NCBI GenBank assembly: GCA_003506795.1
Contig: DNYO01000265.1
Coordinates: 1 to 10,117, forward strand
Origin: Deltaproteobacteria bacterium
Lineage (GTDB): Bacteria; Desulfobacterota; Syntrophorhabdia; Syntrophorhabdales; Syntrophorhabdaceae
Length of the DNA: 10,117 nucleotides
Reading direction: 5' to 3'
Shown: in pieces, positions 1 to 6,151 of the stretch
How positions within the stretch are numbered: the first letter of the stretch is position 1
How the letters are laid out: each line of letters begins with the position of its first letter
The notes under the pieces: model-generated
Database searches by the model: none
Told to the model about the DNA's origin: nothing
Seen by the model: only the letters and a program-made list of their open reading frames with translations
Made by a program: the position numbers and the translations under genes

Positions 1-1
1 T

Positions 2-133
2 CGCGGTATTGAAGAAAAAGGCGCTGGCGCAGACCCCGCCCGTAAAACTACTTGCAAACAAACACATCCTATAGGAAAATACTGCAAGAAAATCTTCTAC
101 CCGCCGGACGAAAACGAGGAGGCATACCGATGA
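2..133 (+). CDS. possible 3' end of an upstream gene (partial, unknown)
   Basis: This frame is open from the window edge to a TGA at 131-133 and gives 43 residues. They are Lys-rich, with two cysteines (TCKQ... and KYCKK) and an acidic end (PPDENEEAYR). I do not recognise it. The best support is that its stop overlaps the next gene's ATG as ATGA, a usual sign of translational coupling, and that the next gene's GAGGAGG ribosome site lies inside it. A competing frame is open from 3 to a TAG at 72-74 and reads AVLKKKALAQTPPVKLL...; it could instead be the true upstream gene. With so little sequence the choice between them is uncertain. Confidence 0.35.
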   Translation, partial: RGIEEKGAGADPARKTTCKQTHPIGKYCKKIFYPPDENEEAYR

Positions 134-675
134 GAATCTTAACAATGAACAACGTGGCTATGACACGATTATGGCCGAGGGTTTCCCGCCTGGCATGTCC
201 TGTCCTTCTCGCCTTGCTATGCCTTTTATTGTCCACTCACGACGGTTCGGCTCAGGGCAATCCATCCACGAGGGAAAAACCCCCGGCGTCCAGCGAATTG
301 GCGAAGCTCACCGGGGAAAAAGATGAGATCAGGGCTGCCCGATATAAGCTTTTTCAGGAAGAAAGCACCTTTCATGCCCAATACTTCAAGCCTCTCGACA
401 AGATAAGAAAACAGTTGGATGCCGAGGAGGCCGACCTCTTCGCGGAATGTTCGGGCGAGAAAGACCTCAAAAGCCCCCAGTACAGCTACTGCATCCCGGA
501 GCTTAACAGGTTCAATCAAAACGCCGCGTATTTCAACCAGCGTCTCGAGGATTTAAAGGCGAGACTCTCGGTTCAGCAACAGCAGTTCAAGGCAAAAAAC
601 GACGATCTGGACAGGAGAGAAAGAGAGGTGGACCGCAAGATCAGCCTCCTTCGCAGGACCGGCTCGAACCGTTAG
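130..675 (+). CDS. secreted coiled-coil hypothetical protein
   Basis: I do not recognise this 181-residue protein. The ATG at 130 is chosen over an in-frame ATG at 52 because GAGGAGG (116-122) sits 7 bases before it and because it places a signal peptide at the N terminus: arginines at 13-20, a hydrophobic stretch at about 21-34 rich in Leu, and a likely cleavage near GSA|Q (residue 41). The mature part is strongly charged and mostly helical in character, with heptad-like stretches at about 57-105 and 125-175. Two cysteines (107 and 121), framing a short loop with Tyr and Pro, could form a disulfide in the periplasm. The C terminus is basic (RREREVDRK...LLRR). A periplasmic structural or scaffolding role is possible, but nothing shows an enzymatic function. 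The coding region is well supported; the function is unknown. Confidence 0.75.
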   Translation: MRILTMNNVAMTRLWPRVSRLACPVLLALLCLLLSTHDGSAQGNPSTREKPPASSELAKLTGEKDEIRAARYKLFQEESTFHAQYFKPLDKIRKQLDAEEADLFAECSGEKDLKSPQYSYCIPELNRFNQNAAYFNQRLEDLKARLSVQQQQFKAKNDDLDRREREVDRKISLLRRTGSNR

Positions 676-708
676 TACCGCCGGAAACGATACTGTAACC
701 GTTTTTGT

Positions 709-775
709 CGTCATTCCCGCGGAGAATCGAGGGAGAGAAAATGCCCCGGATCCCGGATCGAGTCCGGGATGACGG
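709..775 (+). repeat. dispersed palindromic repeat ('HPGLDPGS' type)
   Basis: The element begins CGTCATTCCCGCG and ends CGGGATGACGG, so its ends are roughly inverted copies. Inside lies a perfect 8-bp stem, ATCCCGGA (750-757) with TCCGGGAT (763-770) around the loop tcgag. Translated on the minus strand it gives RHPGLDPGS, a peptide widely known as a spurious product of a short intergenic repeat abundant in many proteobacterial genomes. It lies between two plus-strand genes. It may fold as a hairpin in RNA, or be a REP/MITE-like element; nothing here shows how it moves. Confidence 0.7.
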
Positions 776-827
776 CTCGAGAGGAATACGTTACGGGGCA
801 ACAGGAAGAGTTCAAAAGATCACCGTT

Positions 828-1046
828 ATGAACCCGAAGACATCGTCCGGCACAGGACGGCAAGGACAAGGAACCACACCAGGCTGTTTTTCCTGTATTC
901 ATTTCCATATCACCCACGACAAAGGGTTTCCTTACGGCTGCAAGGCAATGGGATTCAAATCCCGGCTCATACCATCCCGTGAAGTATTGCTAAGCTCCGG
1001 AATCGAGTGCCAGATGTTTGCGCCAAAAAAAAGGAACTCCTTATAA
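828..1046 (+). CDS. small four-cysteine (zinc-ribbon-like) conserved protein
   Basis: This is a 72-residue protein. After a low-complexity Gly/Thr-rich start comes a compact core, C20-x2-C23-x14-C38-x22-C61, containing HFHITHD, FPYGCKAMGFKSR and ECQMFAPK. I recognise this pattern (CxxCxHfxIThD...PyGCkamGFKSr...P...SG..C..F.PK) from short conserved bacterial proteins sometimes mis-annotated as uracil-DNA glycosylase; that recollection needs a search. The four cysteines could bind one zinc ion. The molecular function is not known. The same frame runs upstream through the palindromic repeat to ATGs at 705 and 741, but those parts encode repeat sequence, so the ATG at 828 is preferred. No good Shine-Dalgarno site precedes it; AGGAAG (803-808) is too far away. 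The start is therefore less certain than the core. Confidence 0.72.
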   Translation: MNPKTSSGTGRQGQGTTPGCFSCIHFHITHDKGFPYGCKAMGFKSRLIPSREVLLSSGIECQMFAPKKRNSL

Positions 1047-1114
1047 CGCAAGGGCTCGCAAAGAACTTCCGCGGTCATTACCCGGCCTCCGAGCGGATTA
1101 CGTGCTACACTTAC

Positions 1115-1120
1115 TATAAT
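1115..1120 (+). promoter_or_regulatory. candidate -10 box for superoxide dismutase
   Basis: A perfect TATAAT lies 70 bases before the start of the dismutase gene. The position 17 bases upstream (agcgga, 1092-1097) does not resemble a -35 TTGACA, so the promoter may depend on an activator. The predicted transcript would start near 1127, at the foot of the leader hairpin (1126-1143). Confidence 0.4.
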
Positions 1121-1125
1121 GTGCC

Positions 1126-1143
1126 GCGGTTCCCCGGAACCGC
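1126..1143 (+). promoter_or_regulatory. leader hairpin or operator upstream of superoxide dismutase
   Basis: GCGGTTCC and GGAACCGC are perfect inverted copies separated by two bases. As RNA they would fold as a 7-bp stem with a CCCG loop right at the expected 5' end of the dismutase mRNA; as DNA they form an 18-bp palindrome at the predicted transcription start. No T-run follows, so it is not a terminator. It may stabilise the message or bind a repressor. Confidence 0.4.
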
Positions 1144-1190
1144 CGCCCGGCAAGAAACGTCCGCAAAGAAATCGAAAAGGAGGCAAAAAT

Positions 1191-1805
1191 ATGGAAGCAC
1201 AAAAATTGTATGCATTACCCGATCTCCCCTACGGCTACGACGCCCTTAAACCTTACATATCCGAGGATCTTCTGAGATTGCACCACGATAAGCACCATGC
1301 GGCTTATGTGAACGGGGCCAACGCAATCCTTCAGAGGCTGGACAAAGCCAGGGCCGACAAAGCGGATTTCGATACGAAGGCGACGTATAAAGAACTATCG
1401 TTCCATATAGGCGGACATCTCCTCCATTACATATTCTGGGAGAACCTGGCACCGGCCGGCAAGGGCGGCGGCGGCATACCGTCGGGGGCGCTCGCGGAAC
1501 TCATCGACAGGGAATACGGTTCCTTTGACCGTTTCAAAAAGGTCTTTTCGCAGGCCGCGATGAGCACCGAGGGTTCGGGCTGGGCCACGCTTACCTTCTG
1601 CAAGCTGACGAACAGGCCCTTGATCATGCAGGTCGAAAAACACAATACCAACATCTACCCCATGTTCAGGATCCTTATGGCCCTCGATGTCTGGGAACAT
1701 GCCTATTATCTCGATTACAAGAACGACAGGGGCAAGTTCATCGAAGCTTACTGGAACATAGTCAACTGGGGTGCAATCAGCAAAAGTCTCGAGGAAGTCC
1801 TTTAA
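1191..1805 (+). CDS. sod: Fe/Mn-family superoxide dismutase, archaeal-type active site
   Basis: This 204-residue enzyme converts superoxide to oxygen and hydrogen peroxide; with no signal peptide it should act in the cytoplasm. The N-terminal helical domain (about 1-88) begins with the family signature PDLPYGYDAL and supplies ligands H31 (in HHDKHHAAYV, with H35 and the gateway Y39) and H79 (GGHLLHYIFW). The C-terminal alpha/beta domain gives D166 and H170 in DVWEHAYYLDY, followed by YWNIVNW. The residue that tunes the metal, Gln in most bacterial enzymes, appears to be H151 (VEKHNTN), 15 residues before D166, as in archaeal Fe or cambialistic enzymes; the bacterial Fe-type Gln position near H79 is Gly75. 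The start is set by AAGGAGG (1177-1183), 7 bases upstream; an in-frame ATG at 1119 lies inside the promoter. It is a single-gene unit protecting an anaerobe against oxygen exposure. Confidence 0.95.
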   Translation: MEAQKLYALPDLPYGYDALKPYISEDLLRLHHDKHHAAYVNGANAILQRLDKARADKADFDTKATYKELSFHIGGHLLHYIFWENLAPAGKGGGGIPSGALAELIDREYGSFDRFKKVFSQAAMSTEGSGWATLTFCKLTNRPLIMQVEKHNTNIYPMFRILMALDVWEHAYYLDYKNDRGKFIEAYWNIVNWGAISKSLEEVL

Positions 1806-1820
1806 GGGCTTCTCTATTAT

Positions 1821-1889
1821 CCCGCCGCTTAAGGCGGGTGCGAATGCGTCCAGATCCCGGTCTTCCTGGGATCTGGACGCAGTTCTTTT
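1821..1889 (+). terminator. tandem hairpins ending the superoxide dismutase transcript
   Basis: Two hairpins follow the dismutase stop. The first is CCCGCC (1821-1826) with GGCGGG (1833-1838). The second is long: a perfect 14-bp stem, 1845-1858 with 1868-1881, which can extend by two more pairs to leave the loop tcttc, followed by gttcttttа-like T-rich sequence at 1882-1889. It lies between the convergent dismutase and chaperone genes. The T-rich tract is on the plus-strand side only, so it primarily serves the dismutase, though the stem could also stop leftward transcription. Confidence 0.75.
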
Positions 1890-1908
1890 AGGTGCGGTGC
1901 GGGGCTTC

Positions 1909-2532
1909 TTAAGGGCGGAACAGCTGTATTAATAACTTGCCCATGGCGCGGTAGAAATCGGTCTTTGCATTTTCATGAATGCGCTCGCCGAGTGCAAAGG
2001 CAAAAGGCCTCAAATGTTCGGCGAGGACCTTCTCCTGAAGCTCCCGGGCGTACTGCTCGTTTTCCCTATTCCCTTTGGTGATGGCCTCCGACTCGCTGAA
2101 GGCAAGATAGGCCATGAACTCGAACTCCACCGCGATATGGTCAGGGGGAAGCTTGAAGGCCTCCTCGACCTTCAGCCCCGCATCGTGGTACAACCGGGCT
2201 ATCTGAAAAGTCGACTCCTGGTAGAGCTTTCCCTCGTTGTAGACAGACTCGAAGAGATAGGCTATCCTGGGTTTTGAGGCAAAGAACATCCAGGTGTAGT
2301 CTCTCTCCAGGTCTAAAAGAAGGGCCTTCCTCCCGGTACCGCGGTATACACCGAGGGGCCCCAGGATTTCGATTGCGCGCATCGGGAGCACATCCGCCGG
2401 CATGGCGAGGAACTCGCCGTCCGCCAATGCACCGGCAAGGGCTTCATCGGGATAATTGAATGCCTGGGCAAGACTGCCATAAAGGACGGTCCGTGCCGCT
2501 GGAGTCTGCGCTGTGTCGTCTTGATCACTCAT
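1909..2532 (-). CDS. TorD/DmsD-family molybdoenzyme chaperone
   Basis: This is a 207-residue cytoplasmic, helical protein of the TorD/NarJ redox-enzyme maturation family. Such proteins bind the Tat signal of a specific molybdenum enzyme and hold it back from export until the cofactor is loaded. The family pattern is visible: an acidic-aromatic helix LERDYTWMFF (75-84), the SVY motif in LFESVYNEG (93-101), and the downstream PPDHIAVEFEFMAYL (129-143) core typical of the group. The start is supported by GGAG 7 bases before the ATG. It is the last gene of the leftward cluster, so its client is almost certainly the Tat-signal catalytic subunit encoded two genes upstream. A strong terminator separates it from the preceding gene, so it may be made at a lower level or from its own promoter. 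Family membership is firm; the client is inferred from position. Confidence 0.88.
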   Translation of the reverse strand: MSDQDDTAQTPAARTVLYGSLAQAFNYPDEALAGALADGEFLAMPADVLPMRAIEILGPLGVYRGTGRKALLLDLERDYTWMFFASKPRIAYLFESVYNEGKLYQESTFQIARLYHDAGLKVEEAFKLPPDHIAVEFEFMAYLAFSESEAITKGNRENEQYARELQEKVLAEHLRPFAFALGERIHENAKTDFYRAMGKLLIQLFRP

Positions 2533-2558
2533 GTGTTCTCCGATAGAAACTAATGGTT

Positions 2559-2596
2559 AAAAAAAGGGGGGCGTGCAGCACACTGCCCCGCCCCCC
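2559..2596 (-). terminator. intrinsic terminator between iron-sulfur subunit and chaperone genes
   Basis: Read on the minus strand, GGGGGGCG (complement of 2589-2596) pairs with CGCCCCCC (complement of 2566-2573) as an 8-bp G/C-only stem around a 15-base loop. Seven T's (complement of 2559-2565) follow directly. It begins 6 bases after the iron-sulfur subunit's stop and ends 26 bases before the chaperone's start. Its form is that of a textbook Rho-independent terminator, placed inside what otherwise looks like one operon. Confidence 0.8.
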
Positions 2597-2602
2597 TGAA
2601 GG

Positions 2603-3310
2603 TCAATTCTCTTTATCCTTCTCTTTTTCCGCCGCGATACGTTCTTTCCGTTCTGTCAGCTTCTTCAAACCGCCCAGGGCGAGGGCCGCCATCACAGGAA
2701 CATCAAACGTCCCTTCGGCAGCCTTTTTTACGGGTTTCTCCTTTTTGGCCGCTTTCGGGTAACCGGCGGCCGCGGGGTCGCCCTTCATGAGAACGAAGAG
2801 GTGCGTGCCTCCCGCCTCCTTGTCCCCGTAAAGCGTTAGCTTGCCTTTCTTTGCCATCTCCTGCGCCCTGCTCATTATGGCCTTGTACTCACCGAACTCC
2901 AGGGCACCCGTCGGGCAGGCCTCCACGCACGCCGGCTGCGTGCCCTTCCCTACCCTTTGCGCACACATGCTGCATTTGACAATCTTTTTGCTGGCCTCGT
3001 CAAACTGGGGAACGTTAAAAGGGCAAACCTTAACGCACGTCTGGCACCCGATGCAGGTATCCGCGCTGTAGAGCACGGGACCATATTCGCTCTTGGTAAG
3101 GGCATTGACGGGGCAATTCTTGACGCACTGCGGGTCGACGCAGTGCATGCAGCGCTTGTGATAGAGCCCGTCATCGTTGGTGGCCACGAAGGTCCGAAAA
3201 AGGCCCTTGCCGGCCTGGTTGTGATATCTGAACTCCTGCACGCACCTGTATGCACAGGTGTTGCATGCCGTACAGTTGGTGTTGTTAAGCAAAATCGCAT
3301 ATTCTTTCAT
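2603..3310 (-). CDS. four-cluster [4Fe-4S] electron-transfer subunit (DmsB/PsrB/FdhB-like)
   Basis: This 235-residue protein is the electron-transfer partner of the molybdenum subunit upstream. It has 16 cysteines in four groups: C13-x2-C16-x2-C19-x3-C23, C54-x2-C57-x4-C62-x3-C66-P, C86-x2-C89-x2-C92-x3-C96-P and C113-x2-C116-x11-C128-x3-C132-P. These are expected to bind four [4Fe-4S] clusters in a wire, as in the beta subunits of DMSO, polysulfide and formate enzymes. The following LYGDKEAGGTHLFVLM (160-175) also resembles formate dehydrogenase beta subunits. There is no signal peptide, so if exported it would ride with the Tat-bearing partner. The tail is unusual: a Lys/Ala stretch (186-198), a short hydrophobic patch VPVMAALALGGL (204-215) too short for a clear membrane span, and a highly charged end. 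The start lies 16 bases past the catalytic gene's stop, with AGGCAGGTG as a plausible ribosome site, so the two genes are co-transcribed. Confidence 0.93.
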   Translation of the reverse strand: MKEYAILLNNTNCTACNTCAYRCVQEFRYHNQAGKGLFRTFVATNDDGLYHKRCMHCVDPQCVKNCPVNALTKSEYGPVLYSADTCIGCQTCVKVCPFNVPQFDEASKKIVKCSMCAQRVGKGTQPACVEACPTGALEFGEYKAIMSRAQEMAKKGKLTLYGDKEAGGTHLFVLMKGDPAAAGYPKAAKKEKPVKKAAEGTFDVPVMAALALGGLKKLTERKERIAAEKEKDKEN

Positions 3311-3326
3311 GGTCTGTCACCTGCCT

Positions 3327-5906
3327 TTAAGCTTTCCTGATACGGACATAAACGTCTTCGACCCAGCCCATACCGGTCGGGTCATGCTTCTTCGCGATGG
3401 CCGGATCTTTCTGGGGTATGAGGTCGCCGTCGCGATAACCCCAGTTCGCTGCCGTCTTAAGGTTCCTGGCCCTGTGACCTATGCCATGGAAGGTGAGAAC
3501 ACAATCCTTTCGGGTGATTCGTTTCGTGATGTGGACCTTTGCCTTGACGGGTCTCGGCAGATCCTTCATGTATTCGGGGTTGTTCTCGAGCACGACCATA
3601 TCCCCTTCTTTGACTCCGATCTGTTTGGCTGCGTCGGGGTTGATCCACACACAGTCCATGAAGTTCCTCTCAGTCATTTTGCGGAGCACGGGGTTATTGA
3701 CAAAGTTGGGATCGGCATGCATGATCCAGGGCGCCCTTGTGATGAGGAGCGAGAACGTGTAATCGCCCTTTGTGTCATGCCACCGCGGAGCCCATACGGG
3801 CAGGGAGTCGTAACCGGCTTTGGCAAACTCATCGATGTACATTCTGACCCTGCCGTTCGGTTTTCCATAGCCGATCTCCCGGATGGTCTTGTAGTTGTCG
3901 TATTTTCTCCTGTCGATCCACAAGCCGCCCTTCTTCATAAACTCCGCAGCGTTCTCGGCGACACCCGCCTCTTTGACCGCCACGTCGCTCATGTTGAGGG
4001 GAACGCGCTTCTTGGGATCGGTGCTTCCATCTGTGGTCCAGTACTCCGGCGCCAGCGCCATTCCGATCTTGGCCGCCAGGCCGCCCCAGCCGATCTGATC
4101 GCCAGGGCTTTTCTGGACAGGGGTGCCGCCCACGTAGCACGGCCACTTGGGATAATAGAGCCTGAGGTCGAATTTGCCCTCTTCGAACTGATGGGGGGCC
4201 GCCAGAACGTAATCGCACCAGTAGCCAAGGTCATCAAGGTAGAGGTTCCAATCTACGACGAGTTCCATCTTCTCCAGGGCGGCCTCGGCCATCTGGGGCT
4301 GGATCATTGCGTGAAGACCCCGGTGAGGGTTCCTGAAGAATACGGCCTTGGTTTTGGTTGTCTTGTAAAGTCCCCAGCCCACCATTCCATAGTGGCCAGG
4401 GGCAGAGAAATCCTTGTTCCGGTAGATGTCATCGGTAACGGGAAACTGGTTCCTAAAATCCACCGGTTCCTTCGGAAGCTCCGGATAGGGTTTTACGGGT
4501 TTTGAAAGATCCTCCAGCCACGGTACCCTGACGCCGTGAAGCAGGATAATGCCGCCTTCGTGGTCCATGGCTCCGGTAAGGGTGTTGAGTATGCTGATTG
4601 CGTGGCGCAACCGCCAGCTGTTGGCGTAGTTGGGCCCGGCTGAATCCCGCTTATACGTGGGAATGAAGGCACTCGGCGCCGCTGCGGCAAACTCCCGTGC
4701 GATCCTGGCAATAACCGACGGAGGTACCTCCGTGATCCTTGACGCCCATTGTGTCGTGTAGGGCCTTACGCCTTCCTTCAAAAGGTTGAGGACGGTCTTT
4801 GCCTCAACCTCTTTTCCGTCCACCTTCACCTTGTATGGACCTCCGTCCATGACTGGAGCATGGCAGGCGTCGATGGGCTCGGCTGTTTTGTGGATGCTGC
4901 ACCATGCCATCACATTACCGTCCTTCGCGGTGAGGGGCATCCTGGTTTTTGTATTGATAAGGGCCGGTGCGTCGCTGTATTTTTTCAGGAATTCTGCATT
5001 GTATTTTCCGCTCGAGACAATAACATTGATCATGGCCAGGGCCACAGCCAGGTCAGTCCCGGGTTTGATCGAATGGTATTCGGTTGCGAACGCATCCGCC
5101 AGTGGTGTCCTCAAGGGGTTGAACATGACGATCTTACCCTTGTTTTTCTTGCCCTGAGCCCAGTGATTGAGCATGCCTGCCTTGCCGCACTTGGAAAACG
5201 AATCGAATCCGAACCATACCTGGTATCGGGCATTATCAAAATCATATCCCGCCACATGATGGGACGGGGTATACGTGCTTGAATAATATTTGTTCGGCGG
5301 ATTGGTGATGGTCAGACAGTTGATGTAATAGTGGGTGCCGAAACACTCCGTTCTCTGGTCGCTTCGCGTGACGCCGATGGAACGGGCTAGTTTGTTCGTG
5401 TAAGGGTCTCCGGGGGAACACATGAGGATCTCTTCCGCTTTCAACTTTTTCAGCGTTGCGATGATCTCGTTTGCCGCGTCCTCCGTTTTGATGGTAACCC
5501 AGCCCGGATCGTTGTCCGTGCCTTTCTTGGGCTTTGTCCTTTTCAGGGACACCATCAGCCTGTCGGGATCGTACATCGAATCCACGAAGGCCATGCCCTT
5601 GATGCAGAATTTGCCGTTGGACACCGGATCCTCCGGCCTGCCCTCCAGGGTCAGCGCCCGTTCGAGTCCGGTTACAGGATCAACGCCTACCACGACGTTG
5701 TATGCGCAATCAGCCTCGCACGCCCGAGCGCATACCTGGGGAACCTTTCTCTTTATCACATATGTTGGCTGTTCCTGTGAATGTTTACCAAATGGCGTCT
5801 GGGCCGAAAGGTTTCTAAAGGGAAACCCGGCCATTGACACCGCCGCACCTGAAATACCGATAATTTTGAGGAAATTCCGTCTGTTGATACCTTGATTGTC
5901 GGCCAT
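3327..5906 (-). CDS. Tat-exported molybdopterin oxidoreductase, catalytic subunit, substrate unknown
   Basis: This 859-residue enzyme of the DMSO reductase superfamily should carry a bis-pterin molybdenum or tungsten cofactor. A Tat signal opens it: NRRNFLK (8-14), a hydrophobic stretch ending near MAGF, and a likely cut at LSA|Q (residue 35). The N-terminal [4Fe-4S] domain has C59-x3-C63-x3-C67 and C101. C188 (RTECFGTH) is the likely metal ligand, placing it nearer the Nap/Psr/Phs/Arr group than the Ser or Asp enzymes; no His follows C188 directly, unlike formate dehydrogenases. KPGTDLAVALAMINVI (281-296) is a typical pterin-binding segment, and the C-terminal part carries the usual dinucleotide-binding beta domain (…GVKEGDMVVLENN…, …LTFHGIGH…). 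The start follows AAAGGAGG by about 10 bases. It is first in the operon with its electron-transfer subunit and chaperone. No membrane anchor gene accompanies it. Superfamily and export are secure; the reaction is not, with thiosulfate, polysulfide, arsenate or an organic substrate all possible. Confidence 0.93.
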   Translation of the reverse strand: MADNQGINRRNFLKIIGISGAAVSMAGFPFRNLSAQTPFGKHSQEQPTYVIKRKVPQVCARACEADCAYNVVVGVDPVTGLERALTLEGRPEDPVSNGKFCIKGMAFVDSMYDPDRLMVSLKRTKPKKGTDNDPGWVTIKTEDAANEIIATLKKLKAEEILMCSPGDPYTNKLARSIGVTRSDQRTECFGTHYYINCLTITNPPNKYYSSTYTPSHHVAGYDFDNARYQVWFGFDSFSKCGKAGMLNHWAQGKKNKGKIVMFNPLRTPLADAFATEYHSIKPGTDLAVALAMINVIVSSGKYNAEFLKKYSDAPALINTKTRMPLTAKDGNVMAWCSIHKTAEPIDACHAPVMDGGPYKVKVDGKEVEAKTVLNLLKEGVRPYTTQWASRITEVPPSVIARIAREFAAAAPSAFIPTYKRDSAGPNYANSWRLRHAISILNTLTGAMDHEGGIILLHGVRVPWLEDLSKPVKPYPELPKEPVDFRNQFPVTDDIYRNKDFSAPGHYGMVGWGLYKTTKTKAVFFRNPHRGLHAMIQPQMAEAALEKMELVVDWNLYLDDLGYWCDYVLAAPHQFEEGKFDLRLYYPKWPCYVGGTPVQKSPGDQIGWGGLAAKIGMALAPEYWTTDGSTDPKKRVPLNMSDVAVKEAGVAENAAEFMKKGGLWIDRRKYDNYKTIREIGYGKPNGRVRMYIDEFAKAGYDSLPVWAPRWHDTKGDYTFSLLITRAPWIMHADPNFVNNPVLRKMTERNFMDCVWINPDAAKQIGVKEGDMVVLENNPEYMKDLPRPVKAKVHITKRITRKDCVLTFHGIGHRARNLKTAANWGYRDGDLIPQKDPAIAKKHDPTGMGWVEDVYVRIRKA

Positions 5907-5933
5907 GACTCAAGTACCTCCTTTTTCTCAAAG

Positions 5934-5955
5934 CCGTGGACCCACGGGGTTTTTT
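5934..5955 (-). promoter_or_regulatory. leader hairpin in the molybdoenzyme operon 5' UTR
   Basis: CCGTGG (5934-5939) and CCACGG (5942-5947) are perfect inverted copies, separated by two bases. In the leftward transcript this would fold about 12 bases before the AAAGGAGG ribosome site of the catalytic gene and could affect its access. On the plus strand a run of six T's (5950-5955) follows the hairpin, so it could also stop antisense transcription running toward recQ. Either role is a guess. Confidence 0.3.
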
Positions 5956-6004
5956 GGGGGGTCCGACCTGAATGGGTGCGAGGCCTGACACGGTGAACGT
6001 ACAT

Positions 6005-6034
6005 ATTACACCATGTCATTCGAGGCTAAGTCAA
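6005..6034 (-). promoter_or_regulatory. candidate sigma-70-type promoter of molybdoenzyme operon
   Basis: On the minus strand TTGACT (complement of 6029-6034) is followed after 18 bases by TGTAAT (complement of 6005-6010). Each box matches the consensus at five of six positions. Transcription would start near 5998, giving a leader of about 90 bases. Spacing is slightly long and no experimental mark exists, so this is only the best candidate in the region. Confidence 0.35.
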
Positions 6035-6151
6035 GGCAGGCACAAACTCCTAAGTCTTTGGAATTGCTTGCCTTCTTATATTAGATCGGTGTCAATTACC
6101 GTCTGATTTCGGCTTTTTGGGAGAGAAAGACTGATAAAAATGTCCCATCCT

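Noticed and set aside
553..801. An 82-codon minus-strand frame with RHPGLDPGS.
   Set aside because: This peptide is the known spurious translation of a dispersed repeat, and the frame overlaps the end of the secreted protein gene.
940..965. GGATTCAAATCCC, which looks like a tRNA T-arm.
   Set aside because: No acceptor, D-arm or anticodon arm can be built around it, and it encodes part of the conserved GFKSR motif of the small cysteine protein.
3258..4505. A 415-codon plus-strand open frame opposite the molybdoenzyme gene.
   Set aside because: It lies antisense to a clear, full-length conserved gene and its product shows no recognisable domain; long shadow frames are common opposite GC-rich genes.
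3327..5906. Assignment as formate dehydrogenase.
   Set aside because: The presumed ligand C188 is not followed by the His expected at the formate dehydrogenase active site.
3327..5906. Assignment as pyrogallol transhydroxylase or acetylene hydratase.
   Set aside because: Transhydroxylase uses a Ser ligand and has a beta subunit with three clusters and an extra domain, and acetylene hydratase has no beta subunit; here there is a likely Cys ligand, a four-cluster partner and a Tat signal.
5907..6000. A possible molybdenum-cofactor riboswitch in the operon leader.
   Set aside because: Only one short hairpin is visible; the multi-stem conserved core of that riboswitch is not present.
6058..6071. 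A GG...GC pattern (ttggaattgcttgc) like a sigma-54 promoter.
   Set aside because: The spacing between GG and GC is 8 bases rather than 10, and the flanking consensus bases are absent.
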